Notes: generated by a model not told the origin, from the letters alone. A DNA stretch of 64,000 nucleotides from Dasypus novemcinctus (GCF_030445035.2 NC_080680.1:49923212-49987211), one strand, 5' to 3'. Positions 22,993 to 34,838 are shown, counted from the first letter of the stretch. Made by a program: numbers and translations.

Positions 22993-23418
22993 TACGGGTT
23001 GAATTGTGTCCCCCAAAAAGTTATGCTGAAGCCCTAACCCCCAGTACCTCAGAAGTCACCTTCTTTGGAAATAAAGTGGTTGCAGATGGAATTAGTTGAC
23101 ATGAAGTCATACCAGAGTCGGGTGGGCCTTTAATCCAATAAGACCAGTATCTTCATCAGAAGAGAAGAGTCACAATGGAGAAGACCATCTGAAGTGAGAG
23201 GCAGAGACTATTATGCAGCTACAAGCCATGGAAATGTCAAGTGTTACCATGGAAAAGGCAACAAAGACTTCTTCCCTAGAGCCATGGAAGAGAGCATGGG
23301 CTTATGGATACCTTGATTTTAGACCTCTAGCTTCCAGAACAGTGAAAGAATAAATTTCTGTTGTCTTAAGCCAACAGATTTGTGGTAATTTGTCATAGCA
23401 GTTGTAGGAAACTAATAG
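22993..23418 (+). mobile_element. MLT1-type MaLR solo LTR
   Basis: Clear MLT1 signature: 'gttgaattgtgtcccccaaa', 'cctaacccccagtacctcag', 'ggtgggcctttaatccaa', 'cttccagaacagtgaaagaa', AATAAA at about 23,350, and the end 'ttgtaggaaactaata'. No internal region is visible. MLT1 LTRs are old eutherian/mammalian elements. Confidence 0.85.
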
Positions 23419-23464
23419 AGTAGGTTATTACTTTCATAATTCTAGTTAGATTTTTTTTCTAGAT

Positions 23465-23560
23465 TCAAGGGGATTTTCTTGAGCTCCTACTCCATATTAG
23501 GTAATGCTCTAGATAATGCCACTAGAAGGCTCTTATTTAGTCAATTTGAGTTGCATTGAA
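23465..23560 (-). mobile_element. L2 3' end, antisense
   Basis: 'ttgagctcctactccatatt' and 'ggtaatgctctagataatgc' match the antisense L2 3'-terminal pattern (TTGAGCACCTACTATGTGCC...). Short and diverged. Confidence 0.4.
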
Positions 23561-24034
23561 TTTCACATCCAGATTAAAGATTGAATTAATATAGAATACT
23601 TTATAAGGGTTTGATGAGTGAAAGTAACGGTTAGCAGGAGGAAGCTACTGTAAATTCCCACTTTAAGTATGCATCCACCGACAGCAACTTTGAAATGAAG
23701 GAGAAAATTCTAAGCATGAAATGATTCACAGCATAGTTGCTAGAAGTAAGATAAAATGTCATTGTACTTTAACCCAGTCTCTCTAAACCCCAATATCTAG
23801 GGTACACCTACAGGTCGTCTACCAGCAGCTATGTTTCTACAGGTTAGCTGTCAGTGTTAGAGCCATTTTCAGTGAAAAAGACATTAGAATTGACAGGAAA
23901 TGTACAAGATAAGTGAAGGAAAGCCAGATGGACCAATTATTTAACAAATGTAGTTTACTTCACCTTCAGAGTATAGTAAACATGCCAAGTTCTTTTCTGA
24001 AAGATGAAATACCTGTGATGGAAAAGTTACAGAT

Positions 24035-24235
24035 GTGCCTATTATGTACCAAGCACTTTACTAGAAACATGACAATTTATATACAGTATTTCATTTCATT
24101 CCCTCAGCAATGCCTAAGAGGTAGTTATTATTAATTTATTATTTTACAGGTAAAGAAAGTAAGGCTTAAGAAAATTAAGTCATGAAGCTAGCAAGAATGA
24201 AATTTAAACCTGTCTCCATTAGAATCCCAAGCTAT
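24035..24235 (-). mobile_element. MIR SINE, antisense
   Basis: 'taccaagcactttactagaa', 'caatgcctaagaggtagtta', 'ttttacaggtaaagaaagt', 'agctagcaagaatgaaattt' reproduce the antisense MIR in order. Confidence 0.7.
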
Positions 24236-24668
24236 AGATTATCCTGGAAAAGCATTCAAGTACCCAGTGGAATGACTCTTCATCTGTCTAAGGAATTGAC
24301 ATAATTTTTGTTCTACTATACTAGTAGATAAGGGGTTGCCTATGTTGCTCCTTAAAGTGACTCCGGAATGTTCTCATCTCAAGTATACTGCTGTCTGAAA
24401 CTTCACATTTAGAATTTCACTGGAATTTGGCTTGAGGTTGGTGCCCTCTGTTAAAAAAAATTCCCTAGGAAGAACCAACAATCTGTTAGCAATCTCAGGA
24501 TGTGTGGTAGATTGGATCATTTTTTCCCCTATTCTTCATGCCCTTCCTATATTAGAATTATACATCCCTGCCTTTGCCATTTGACCTAGCAATTCTATCT
24601 ACTAGAGACAGAGTTTCTTACCTTGCCTTTGAATGTCAAGTTTGGCCACGTAACTTTCTTCAGCTAAT

Positions 24669-25068
24669 AGAATGTGAACAGAGGGAAACGGACTTGGCCC
24701 AGTGGTTAGGGCATCCGTCTACCACATGGAAGGTCCGCGGCTCAAACCCTGGGCCTTCTTGACCCATGTGGAGCTGGCCCATGCGCAGTGCTGATGCGCA
24801 TAAGGAGTGCCGCGCCACGCCGGGGTGTCCCCCGCGTAAGGGAGCCCCACGCTCAAGAAGTGCACCCGTAAGGAGAGCCGCCCAGCGCGAAAGAAAAAGT
24901 GCAGCCTGCCCAGGAATGGCGCCACCCACAATTCCCGTGCCATTGACGACAACCGAAGCAGACAAAGAAACAAGACACAGCAAATAGACACAGAGAACAG
25001 ACAACCAGGGGAGGGGGGGAATTAAATAAATAAATAAATCTTTAAAAAAAAAAAAGAATGTGAACAGA
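24669..25068 (+). mobile_element. DAS-type SINE, full length, sense
   Basis: The element is 24,683-25,054, bracketed by perfect AGAATGTGAACAGA duplications (24,669-24,682 and 25,055-25,068). The tRNA-like head has an A-box-like 'tggcccagtggttagg' and a B-box-like 'ggctcaaaccc'. A GC-rich body follows, then 'agacacagagaacagacaac', an AAAT-repeat tail and poly-A. This family marks xenarthran genomes. The antisense strand carries a 164-codon frame that recurs in other copies and is a by-product of the SINE sequence. Confidence 0.9.
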
Positions 25069-25899
25069 AATGACAGCGTGCCAATTGCAAGCCAAGACCA
25101 CAAAAGGTGCTGAATATTTCCACTTGGCCCTTTGGTGCTCCCACCATTTGCCAAGAGGAGAACATAACTAATTATATACCAGTTTATAAGGGATGAAAGA
25201 AATGTAGAGCAGACCCAAAACCAACCTGCAGTCTAAAGCAGAACTACCCAACCCAGTCTAGCCTAGATCAGTTCAACTGCATGTGATCCACAGACCCAGA
25301 ATAAATGTATTTTAATGGAACCCACTGAGTTTTGGAGGTATAACGCAGCATTATCATTGCAATAGTTGAATAGGACAGTATATGAATTAATCAGGTTTTT
25401 TCTAAAGAAAAATTCTGGAAGGTAAAAATGTTGAAAAGAGTAGGCTCCTGTAAGTCTTCTGGTAAAGGAAAAGGAGATGAAGTCAAAGGGTAGGATTAGA
25501 GTGGGAAAAAGTAGAAGACGGCCCAAGAGATGCCAATATTTGTGATAGTTCTTTGGAAATTGGGGGGTAAAACAACAGTTACCTATGGTGTGACTTGATG
25601 CTTATATGGCTTTCTTGATACCTTTAATGACAAAAGACCAACATCCTCTGGTCTGGAAATAATTGAGAGTGTCAGAGCCATTGAATTATACAAGCAAACA
25701 CTCTGAACCTGGTGACTCATACTTCAAGTTCAGGGACAAAAAGAATCAAATAGATTGGAGAACCACCGCATTCACTGTAGCTCTATAGTTAAAATTATGG
25801 TTCTGTTGGGTAAAGCAGGATGTCTAAAAATTATCTACGATGAGTTTTGTTTAGAGAGGAGGTGCCAAAAGCAGGGAAAATAGGTGTTTTTTTTTCCTT

Positions 25900-26300
25900 C
25901 TGAAATGACTTAATTTCTGTAGTGTTCTAATAAGCATGCTTTGCTTGATGGGCTGATGGCCGGCTGCATGATGTGTGTTTGTTTCTCTACTGCTCTTCAG
26001 AGCCACAATAGCACTTCAGATAATGGCTGCTGCATAATTGCCATTACACAGATGTTATTTGGTCAGATGCCGCTCATCTCTCTCTGTGCGGCTCCTAAAC
26101 ATGTTATCTCCGCAGCAACACACATTGTCATTCAGGTAGGAAGAAGCAGGCTTTCTGACGCTCGTCTCCTTTTCCAAAGCGCACTTCTTAATACAACAAT
26201 AGGCACTGTCTTCTTTGGAAAGAAAAAAGCAAAAATGTTTGGAGAAAAACTCAATATTCCATTTCCTGATGATTGGCTAGATTAACCGTCCTCTATTCAC
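25900..26300. promoter_or_regulatory. Candidate conserved noncoding element
   Basis: Single-copy-looking block with unusual CpG retention for this window (ggccggc, gccgctc, gtgcggc, tctccgc, gacgctcg, aagcgc). It has dense motif-like cores: 'taattgccattaca' (paired homeodomain sites), 'cagatg' E-box, 'gataatgg'. A 114-codon frame (25,941-26,285) spans it but shows no protein family. I favour an enhancer-like element over an exon. Confidence 0.4.
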
Positions 26301-26894
26301 ACAAAGAACTACCAGGCCACTATAAAATATGATCATGTGGATCTATGCTTATTGATTTGAATATATATACATAATCTATTCTTTTTAGGAAAGTAGCTCA
26401 TGTATAAACCACATATGCAGTGGATTCTATTTTAATTATACAACACTGTGTGTGTGCATTTTTGTATGACATATGGGTAGAGAAGGATATAAATTAATAT
26501 GTATGTAAAGCCAATATGCTGGAAGGCACCAAAATTTCATTAGTCACTACATCTGAGTGATAGGATTTAAATTTGTATCTTTACTTTTCCATATATTTAA
26601 TTTTCTTTTTGTAATAAGCATTATTTTATATAATTAAGGTAATAAATGTATTTTCTTTGCAAAACATAAAGGGATATATCTCTAACATTTAAAAAATGTT
26701 TAATGTATTTATCTTATTCAAAATATGCAAATCTTCCTATTTTCTTTCATGCATTACCAGAAAAATGTAAACTTTCATTTTCCAGGGCTTTGGAAAGGCG
26801 ACTAGTTACCTGCTTCCTATAGATGACAATCACTGTAAAATATGCTTCTTCAGGTTAAATGCAAATACCTTTCCATGTAAAGGTGACAATACCA

Positions 26895-26990
26895 TTAATC
26901 AGTCATTCAACAGACATATATTCAACATTTAGAGCAAAGTACTGTTCTTAGTACTGGGTGGAAGAGAGGATGAAAAGGAGTAGTTATAAT
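26895..26990 (-). mobile_element. L2 3' end, antisense
   Basis: 'cagtcattcaacagacatat' followed by 'aagtactgttcttagtactgg' matches the antisense L2 terminus. Confidence 0.5.
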
Positions 26991-27029
26991 ATGCTGCATT
27001 TGTTTTTTTCCCCACATTTCTTCCTATGC

Positions 27030-27190
27030 ATTATCACTTATGACTTTCACAGTATGAGGTGAACCAGGCTGAAATATGTCCACTTTACAGATGAATTGAA
27101 CCAAGGTACAGATTGGTGAAATGGCTTGTGCATACCTGCATCACACTATCTCTCTCCAAAATTAGCATCCATATACCAGACCCCGCAGCC
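27030..27190 (-). mobile_element. MIR SINE, antisense
   Basis: 'tccactttacagatgaattg', 'ggtacagattggtgaaatgg' and the following 'ttgtgcatacctgcatcaca' fit antisense MIR. Confidence 0.55.
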
Positions 27191-27422
27191 CAGTGCCCTC
27201 CACACTCCATAATTCCTTAGAGCAATGGGAGTCTATTTTATTATATTATTTTATTTTATTTTATTTTTCTTTCTGGCAGTGACTGCCTGGTGAACTCAGC
27301 TTTTCCACTGAAGGGATATTGCTTTCTAAACTGGGACTGGTCATCTGGAATTGGATTAGCTCTTTGGCTGGATAATGCTGGCAAAACATGACTGGTCATT
27401 AATACTATATAAATTAGTTTAT

Positions 27423-27636
27423 AAGATCATCTTAGGGAGCTGAGGTGATGCAAGAGATTGAGCACCTCTCTCCCACTCCAGAAGGTCCCAGGATCGGTCC
27501 CCAGTGCCACCTAAAGAGAAGACAAGCAGACACAGAAGAACACACAGCAAATGGACACAGAGAGCAGACAATGGGGTGGGGGGAGGTGTTAGAAATTAAT
27601 AAATAAATCTTAAAAAAAAAAAAAAGAAGATATCTT
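27423..27636 (+). mobile_element. DAS-type SINE variant, sense
   Basis: The element is 27,435-27,625: 'gagattgagcacctctctcc' and a degenerate B box (gatcggtcccc), then 'agacacagaagaacacacag', 'aatggacacagagagcagac', an AATAAATAAATC tail and poly-A. It is flanked by AAGATCATCTT and AAGATATCTT. It lacks most of the GC-rich body of the 24,683 copy, so it is a different subfamily. Confidence 0.8.
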
Positions 27637-28374
27637 GACAGCAGGCTGAGAGTAGGTAGGGGATGAGAGCAGAAAGCCTGTACACTTGGATGCAAGATCT
27701 GAGCAGTAATCTCCCAGAAGCCAGTGGCATCATTTGTGCCTTGGATTTTGAAGTCATCGTGAGTTGATTCTCCAGCCCACCTCAGAGATTAGTCTAAACC
27801 TTTACAAGCAGTGCTTTCCCTTGCCCAGTGATTTATTTAAAAAGTAACATGCAGCCAATTCTGGTGAGTAAGATACTGGGGGAAATCTTCTGGGGACCTT
27901 CTAGAAAATGTTTCCTTCACTTAAAGAGGAAGCACAGGGATAGAGGGGCCCATTGTTCTTTCCCTGAATGCCTCCCTGAAGGAAGGTGATGCCTGGAACT
28001 GCTGTAGCCAACTTTTGATCATAAGAAACCAGCTTAAGATGAAAGCTGATGCTCCGAAGATGGCAGAGTATAGAGACCAAGTAACTGGGGCTGTAATGAC
28101 ATGGAGGAGCCACTGAATTACAAGCCCTGAGCTCTCTCTGACTTGTTGACTTCCTGCTATATGAGATGATTCCTTTCCTTAAAGCTGAAGTCCATTGCAC
28201 TTAGCCTTTTCTGATATTTCTTGCATAAACATTTTTAAATGGTACATTTTCCCAAGAGGAAAGTAGAGTCATGAGAAGTGTCATGTAGAAAGGCTCTGAT
28301 AATAAAAACTCTTACTTCAATTTTGCCCAGAAATGGTTCTACCTAGAAATGTATTGCAGTGTAGAATACCATAG

Positions 28375-28510
28375 TTCAGAGATTTTCAAACATTAATGTA
28401 GGCTCTTCCAGGGCACCTCCTAAATTTCTAATTCTGTAACCAGAATGCTTACTGCTGATGCTGCTGATCCAAGGTACACTTTGAGTGGTAGTCAGAGTAA
28501 GGCAAGGAAT
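28375..28510 (+). mobile_element. MER5-like hAT element, fragment
   Basis: 'gttcagagattttcaaacat' at one end and 'tgctgatgctgctgatccaa' with 'cactttgagtggta' at the other recall MER5A-type non-autonomous hAT elements (CAGTGGTTCTCAAAC ... TTTGAGAACCACTG). Confidence 0.5.
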
Positions 28511-28584
28511 TGGATGTTGAAACCATGTGTATTGATTTAAACTCTGAGAATCTTATCATCATATGAGAAGCATATTCCTCTGGA

Positions 28585-28640
28585 AATGCTAGTGGTAATG
28601 ATGATGATGGTGGTGGTGGTCAAGATGACAAAGATGATGC
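28585..28640. repeat. GAT/GGT triplet-rich tract
   Basis: Imperfect run of gat and ggt units. A similar ATG/GAT-rich tract lies at about 60,640-60,680. Confidence 0.6.
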
Positions 28641-28679
28641 TGACATGAAAATGTGTGCATATGTAGGTGATATCTATAG

Positions 28680-28925
28680 TGAGGTAGTTACAAGCATGGA
28701 CTCTGGAATTAGATACATAGGTCCAAATCCTGGCTGTAACTCTTACTAGCTTCATGGCCTCAGAAAAAGGAGTTTATATGTTTACATCTCGATTTCCTCA
28801 TCTTTAGTATGGACATATTAATAATACCTCCCTCACAGAGTTGTTCTGGGGATGGAATGAGATAATACATAAGCAAGGTGCTTAAAGGTACCTAGTAAAT
28901 AGTCAACATTCAAGAAATAGCAGTA
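28680..28925 (+). mobile_element. MIR SINE, sense, nearly full length
   Basis: Complete in order: 'catggactctggaattagat', 'aaatcctggctgtaactctt', 'tttcctcatctttagtatgg', 'aatacctccctcacagagtt', 'gatggaatgagataatacat'. Confidence 0.8.
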
Positions 28926-29499
28926 GTAGCAGGAGGAGAAAGAGGAGTAATAGAAGCAATATCTTAGGAACAAAAATATGCCCTTTGGTTAAATTTCTTC
29001 TGTTATGATCAAGCTCCTCTCTACATTAAACCTTTCTTTTAGTATACTGTGCTGCCTCACCTAGAATAAAACCTGGTTTTGCTCCTGTAATCCCAGTTCT
29101 ATGCACCTGTTCCCTGAAAGCTGGTGTGGTACAAGTCATAGCCCACAAGTTTTACTGGTAACTGGTTAAGGCCACATATAAAATCTGGAGAGATATAAAA
29201 ACAGTCCTTTATTTGGGGTTACAGCAGCATATTCCAACCTATGTAGGAATCAGAGAGCAAAGGAAATTCAGATCTACTGAGAATTCTGCATAACAATTCT
29301 GTAGAAAGCAGGAAAAATTAGGCTTTTCTTACCTTTCTCTAGCTCCTCAGTACATTTTAATTCTTTTGTTTCTGTCATCTTCTCTCTCCTTCCCAAGGTC
29401 TCTCCTTTTCTTGGGCACATCCTCCCAGGAGGTGTTGAGAGCAAGATTCATTTTTGTCTGATTCTGCTTCTAGAAAGGATTTGACTGGCTTCAGCATCT

Positions 29500-30060
29500 A
29501 ACTAATAGTATTTCTCCTTCCCGCTCATTCCCTGTCTTTATCTTTGACTACTTCAACCTCCATGTTGATGAGTAAACTAGAACCCTAGCTTTAAATTCCT
29601 TAGCTTGGTGATCTTTTGTTTATGAGATTTACATTTCCATTCCACTTTAGCTATCCAATGTTAAACAAAATTATCACTCAAAGCTGCTCTACCTTCACCA
29701 TCTATAGCCCAGAACTCCATGCCCCAAAACCCAGATTCTAGTATTTGTCTTAGCTCAACCTCATATTTTTTTTTATGTTTCTCTGACGTCCATCACTCTT
29801 TCCTGATTCCCCCATGTGTCAATTTCCTTTGGCTTTATTGGATCCCCTAACAAACTCCAGCTATTTCGGGGCTATCTTCTCTGTAAGTCCCTTTCTCTAC
29901 TCCTGGATTCTGAGCATCACTGGAGAAATTTAAATAACTAAAGAAAAACACCCATTAGAACCAACATCTAATGAGCCCTTTTCAACTCCCTATCACATTT
30001 CCCACAGCAGCTATTGCAAACATTTTCCTACATTTTTTCAGGCCTCTGATGTCATTGCTT
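29500..30060 (+). mobile_element. Probable L2 fragment, sense
   Basis: 'gactacttcaacctccatgt' followed by pyrimidine-rich sequence resembles the L2 ORF2 tail in sense orientation. It is strongly diverged and the ends are uncertain. Confidence 0.35.
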
Positions 30061-30079
30061 CTTAGAAAAATATTTCTTA

Positions 30080-30510
30080 AATTTTAATGTACAAGCATTT
30101 TTCCAGGGGATGTTGTTAAAATGACATTTCAACAAGTGATGCAGAGATTGCTGATTCAGAAATCATACTTTTGAGTAGGAAGGTCTTAGATTTCATTTCT
30201 TCAGGGTTTTTCTGGGACTATGGTAAAATAAACTATTTTCCTTTTGTCTTACACTGTTAATCTCTTCTTCTCCACTATCTGCTTCCCCTAGGCCCACAAG
30301 CAAGCTCTGGTTTGGCAATACAACCTTCACTAACTTTCTTGTTTCTTAAAACAGAATTTCCCAAAATGTGTTCCATGTATCATCAATTTTGAATGTATAG
30401 TTTCCCATGGAAAAAAGATTTTATGGTCAAATACATTTAGAAATGCTAGGTTAAACAAAGTAAAAACGTCTCTTTATGACAGTGTTTCACAGATGTATTT
30501 ATGTAGCCCC
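30080..30510 (+). mobile_element. Two MER5/MER58-like hAT fragments
   Basis: 30,080-30,190 has 'gcagagattgctgattcaga' and neighbouring MER5A-like words. 30,345-30,510 starts 'aatttcccaaaatgtgttcc', like the other small hAT families. Both are diverged. Confidence 0.35.
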
Positions 30511-31780
30511 AGCTGTGGAAAGAGTTTAGTAAAAACTCTTCTAGAACTGTCAGCCCAACTGTCCTTTCTTTTCAAGACATGACTGCTCCAAAGTATAGTT
30601 TATATCGGTTGTCCCAAATCTACTGAGATTACTAAATCAGTAACCCCTTACACTTCAGTTTTGCATACTATTCAACTGAAAACATTCTTTAAATGAAATT
30701 AGCTATTGAATACATATTTTTTTTTTACTAACCAACTTTAAATTACCTATTTTTAAATGCAACAAAGGCATAAAGGTAGAAATTAAGAAAGTAAAATTAT
30801 TCATGATCTCATTACCCAGGCATAACCATGGTGAATGTAGTTATTCATATCCCTTCAGCCTCTGTCTACATGTTTGTATATATATGTATATTTATTCATA
30901 CACACATATGCACTCATAATGTATTTATATATATACATATTCACAAATAATATATATACACATATTTTGTCTGTATAGTATATATTTTATTACAAGGTAA
31001 ACAATTTTTCTCTTAATAGCTGATATCAGAATTCGTTTAAGGAAGAGTATAATGCTTTGTTTTGAAAACTGCTGTATGTAGTAAGTGCTTGGAGTAGAAG
31101 GTAAGTTCTTGAGGAGGAGGATGCTACCTTCTCAAAAGGAGGAAAAATAATTTACCATTTCTTTGAGACACTGGGAAGGGACATAGTGGTGACATGGGAG
31201 AGAGAAAAGGATTTGTGGATAGTAGAAAACGTGGTCTGAGCCTTCAAATATTCAGTAATACTTCGAGTAGCTTCTTTTTGTGAGAACTTAGGAGCAGAGT
31301 TTCTTGTTTAGATTTATATGATGTAGCACACTGACAATACATGAGGGTAGAGTCGAGACACAGAAATGGCTATAAGGGCAAAAGTCCCCAGATAATACAC
31401 GTGTATCTTGGGGAAGATTTGAATATCCATAGACTTCAGAGCTGCAAATTTCAAGTCCGAGATACTTATATCCTTGAAAGTAAAGGAACTGTTATCCTTG
31501 ACATTGGGAAGATATGGTACATATTTAGGTATTATGCATTGCTTATTACATATTCTTTTGCAAAATATTGCATGAAATACTGCAAGCTGTTAAAATTTTC
31601 TTGGATGGACCGGCAGTTGATTTTAAGTGACCCAGTAGGAATATATGAGCACATTTTCTTCTAGGTGGTTTTGATAAAAACTGTTTTTAAAACACTGGCC
31701 ATCTCATGTCATCATTAATAAGTTTGAATCTCGGGCCTCACAAATTGAATTTACTAGACTTGGGCCCACTGGTGATACCT
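30511..31780. other. AT-rich, low-complexity, no gene recognised
   Basis: Includes a degenerate TATATG/ACACAT tract at about 30,870-30,990. A 107-codon frame (31,341-31,664) has no recognisable motif and is probably chance. Confidence 0.35.
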
Positions 31781-32070
31781 CAGTTTTTTAGCACAAGGCC
31801 CTCCTCACTCTTTCTAGTCTCATCTCATCCTATCCATCTTTCTCGCCTATCTCCCCTCACCTAGAGAGCTGCCCAAACCACAAGCACCATGAGCTCTAAG
31901 CTCACTAAATTTCTTCGCAACTCCAAAAAGACAAAGGCTCTCAACAGTTCTAGTGTGAAATTCCTGTTCTCTGAGATGGCCTTCACCTAATACCTAATTC
32001 ATCTACTACCTGTGCAAGGAGCCCACTTTTAAGTCCCATGTGGCAGAATAAATGACCCCATTTTTTGAGC
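31780..32070 (+). mobile_element. Possible L2 fragment
   Basis: Pyrimidine-rich 'tctagtctcatctcatccta' and following words weakly track the L2 sense strand. A 33-codon frame starting at ATG 31,890 (Lys/Ser-rich) was considered for a pseudogene and not recognised. Confidence 0.25.
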
Positions 32071-32419
32071 TTGCCCTGTAATTATAAATTTCCGTTAAAA
32101 GTTATCACGTTGCCTTTTAGTTATTTGTTCACATGTGTACTTCTGACCTAGAGGTGGGAGGAGAGATGACTCAATATGTTAAAATATGAGCACCTTCTGC
32201 ATCTATTTATGATCACTAATAAGCAAAGCTAATGTGATGAGTATCATATGCAAGTACATGTTGCAATAGTACTCTTCCTCAACTATTACAGATGCACAAA
32301 TGTACATATGTTTTCTCTCTCTCTCTCTTATTTGTTAGTTAATATTTGGATAACACTCTAAGAGGGTCTATTAATGCCATCTATTTTCCTCTTGTGTGAC
32401 CTCTAGGACACACAAGAGG

Positions 32420-32555
32420 TGTCCTAGGTTTTTTGTGAAATACAGATTCTACTTTAGTACGTCTGGAAGGGGCCTGAGATTGTGCATTTCTAACAAGCTC
32501 CTGGGAGATGCCAATACTGCTGATGTGTGGGCTCTGGAAAATATGCTTCCATTAG
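32420..32555 (+). mobile_element. MER5A-like hAT fragment
   Basis: 'ggggcctgagattgtgcatt', 'tctaacaagctcctgggaga', 'tgccaatactgctgatgtg' follow the 3' half of MER5A. Confidence 0.65.
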
Positions 32556-32659
32556 TATGGCTAGATTAAGTGTTAAGGCCTGGCAGAAAATTTATACAAG
32601 GAAAATTTCTCTCTCAAATGAGATTTGGGTTCTAAAAATTAACCGAGACTGGCATATAA

Positions 32660-33095
32660 CTAAAATTATCTTTTTTTTTTTTTAAGATTTATTTATTTAT
32701 TTATTTCTCTCACCTCTCCCCCACCCAGATGTTCTGTGTCTATTTGCTGCGTGTTCTTCTTTGTCCGCTTCTGTTGTTGTCAGTGGCACGGGAATCTGTG
32801 TTTCTTTTTGTTGCGTCATCTTGTGTCAGCTCTCCGTGTGTGCGTCACCATTCCTGGGCAGGCTGAATTTTCTTTCACACTGGGTGGCTCTCCTTACGGA
32901 GCACACTCCTTGTGTGTGGGGTCCCCTACGCAGGGGACACCCCTGCATGGCACGGCACCCCTTGCACACATTGGCACTGCACGTGGGCCAGCTCCACATG
33001 GGTCAAGGAGGCCCGGGGTTTGAACCACGGATTTCCCATGTGGTAGACAGATGCCCTAACCACTGGGCCAAGTCTGCTTCCCTAAAATTATCTTT
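32660..33095 (-). mobile_element. DAS-type SINE, full length, antisense
   Basis: The element is 32,674-33,081, flanked by perfect CTAAAATTATCTTT duplications (32,660-32,673 and 33,082-33,095). It begins with poly-T and ATTT repeats and ends in the tRNA-like head (ggtttgaaccacgg; ccactgggccaagtctg). Overlapping frames of 95 and 124 codons are SINE by-products. Confidence 0.9.
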
Positions 33096-33399
33096 AAAGT
33101 GTCATAGGACAGGACAATTTTGGAGAAAAACATAATGTCTCTCAATTCAATATAAATTTAGGTTTATTTTTCATTGTTTAAATTGATTATGAATCTCTGT
33201 GAACACAAGATGAAGGAGTCTGTTTACATATAGCTGACATGTTGTACAAAAATAAATATATAATAATCAACAAGAAAATAAATATTCTTAAACACTTAAA
33301 TTAAAATGATCAGAATGAGATATTCATTCACTGAGAGGCATGTGGGAGTTCAGATTGGTTTGGGAGAAACAATTTCTAACCTTCTAGCTCATACCCATT

Positions 33400-34640
33400 C
33401 TTGGGCATAGATTCATTGAATGGAAGGGCAAGTAGAACTCACATCGTGCTAATTGTTATATTCCTCTTTCTTTTTCTATTTTTGGCTGGATTGGTATTGT
33501 TGAAATTGTGTAAATTATGTACATGCAGTTACAGTGTTCTCAAAATATCAATGCCAAGCATATAAGCTTTTTATGCATTCTAGACATCTGTAAATTGAGA
33601 TCAAAAGTTCAGAATTTCTCAAACAGACAGTCTCTGAGTCAAGGCCTGCAAAGCAGTGAAGTGTAATATGGAAAGCCTGTCAGAGAATATTGAATAACGT
33701 AATAAACGTATTTCTGCTGAAATCCATAAATCTGTCATTTTCAGATCCCAACGATAAGCCAATATAAGATGACTACATGATTTTTTCATAATTCTTTATC
33801 CCTTTTATGGACTATTTCCTAATAAAAGAACTGGATAGCTTTTCAATCTTTATTGTCAATTGGTTCCTGGTCTCTCCTTAGGGGGTAGTTGATCACAAGC
33901 ATTATGCAATTCTGGAATATTCATTTTACCCTTGAAACATTAAAATTGAAAGATTTTGAGTCACTCGAATAGAACCCAATGAATTTTTCAGGCATGTGAC
34001 TAAAGATTGGGCAATAATCAATTTTCCTAGAATCTATTTTCACACTTATTCCTTGCTTTCCCTATTACCTGCCTTACTCTGCACAAATCAATAAAATTTT
34101 TGATAAAGAGATTTCAAAATAAAATGCATTACCAGCCCTTCTTACTACTCAATCTCAGAATCAAACAGGACTGATAATCTCCTCTTGATGTTTCTGAGAC
34201 AGTTAATCCTGCTTCCTGCCTAAGGGTGCCCGGGAAGGTGACTGAAATTTTAAAATATGAAAACACACTCGAACTGTAATAAACAACTCAGTACCATGCC
34301 TTCTAAGGTGGACAGATTCTTGGTAGGCAGTCCTAATTGTTGCAATCACTTTTAGGTGTTCTAATGCACTCAGCTGAATTACGCACCACACTGCTTCTGA
34401 ATGACACAGCCATTTCTGACTCCATTAATATGGAAGATTTCAGCCAAATGCTCTTAAACGATAGCTTCTCTTTATTTGTAATTTCAGACTCTATTGATTT
34501 CCTTCTGTTCCCTTCATTATGATTTCAATTGATTACCTTGGCAACTGCAATAACAATGATTGCACTTGACACTGTCTGAGACTCTTGAGATGGTATTTGA
34601 ATAGGAATGGTATAATTTGGGGGAAAGTGCCTGCAAGAAC
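33400..34640. promoter_or_regulatory. Cluster of candidate conserved noncoding elements
   Basis: About 1.2 kb with no repeat I can detect and many motif-like cores: 'aacgtaataaacgtattt', 'cccaacgataagccaatata', 'gggcaataatcaattttcc', 'gcactcagctgaattacgca', 'tttcaattgattaccttggc', 'gcaataacaatgattgcac'. AT-rich yet retaining CpGs. Candidate long-range regulatory DNA, judged only by texture. Confidence 0.35.
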
Positions 34641-34698
34641 CTGTCATTAACAGTACACTTACACTTTACTTTTATTGACTTTCCTTTCTTTTGAGTAG

Positions 34699-34766
34699 GC
34701 CCTTGTCACAGAGTTGGCTGCTAACAGGGCTACAGTAGTAGTTCAGATTTCTGCAGCTCTTCAGAG
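34699..34766 (+). other. Candidate small exon with consensus splice sites
   Basis: A pyrimidine-rich tract (34,681-34,692) and a TAG acceptor at 34,696-34,698 precede 68 bases with one fully open frame (GCC CTT GTC ACA..., about 22 codons). A donor AG|GTAAAA follows at 34,767. The two other forward frames contain stops. No protein family is recognised. It could be an alternative exon, a noncoding-RNA exon or chance. Confidence 0.25.
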
Positions 34767-34834
34767 GTAAAAGATTCTTATTTTTAAAGAGGATGGGGTA
34801 GGCTTTGAATAAACACACACATACACCCATAGAT

Positions 34835-34838
<4 letters not shown>

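Noticed and set aside
24683..24760. tRNA gene
   Set aside because: The A-box/B-box-like sequence belongs to the tRNA-derived head of the SINE. It is followed by SINE body and tail, and no cloverleaf with intact anticodon stem is evident.
24660..25154. 164-codon minus-strand ORF rich in Leu/Ser/Ala/Gly
   Set aside because: It lies inside a DAS SINE. Closely similar frames recur in the other full-length copies (32,736-33,135; 42,696-43,116; 51,119-51,523; 61,482-61,858), so it is the antisense of the SINE, not a gene family.
31890..31991. Short Lys/Ser-rich ORF as a ribosomal-type pseudogene
   Set aside because: I could not match it to any ribosomal protein. There is no poly-A or duplication, and the surroundings weakly resemble L2.
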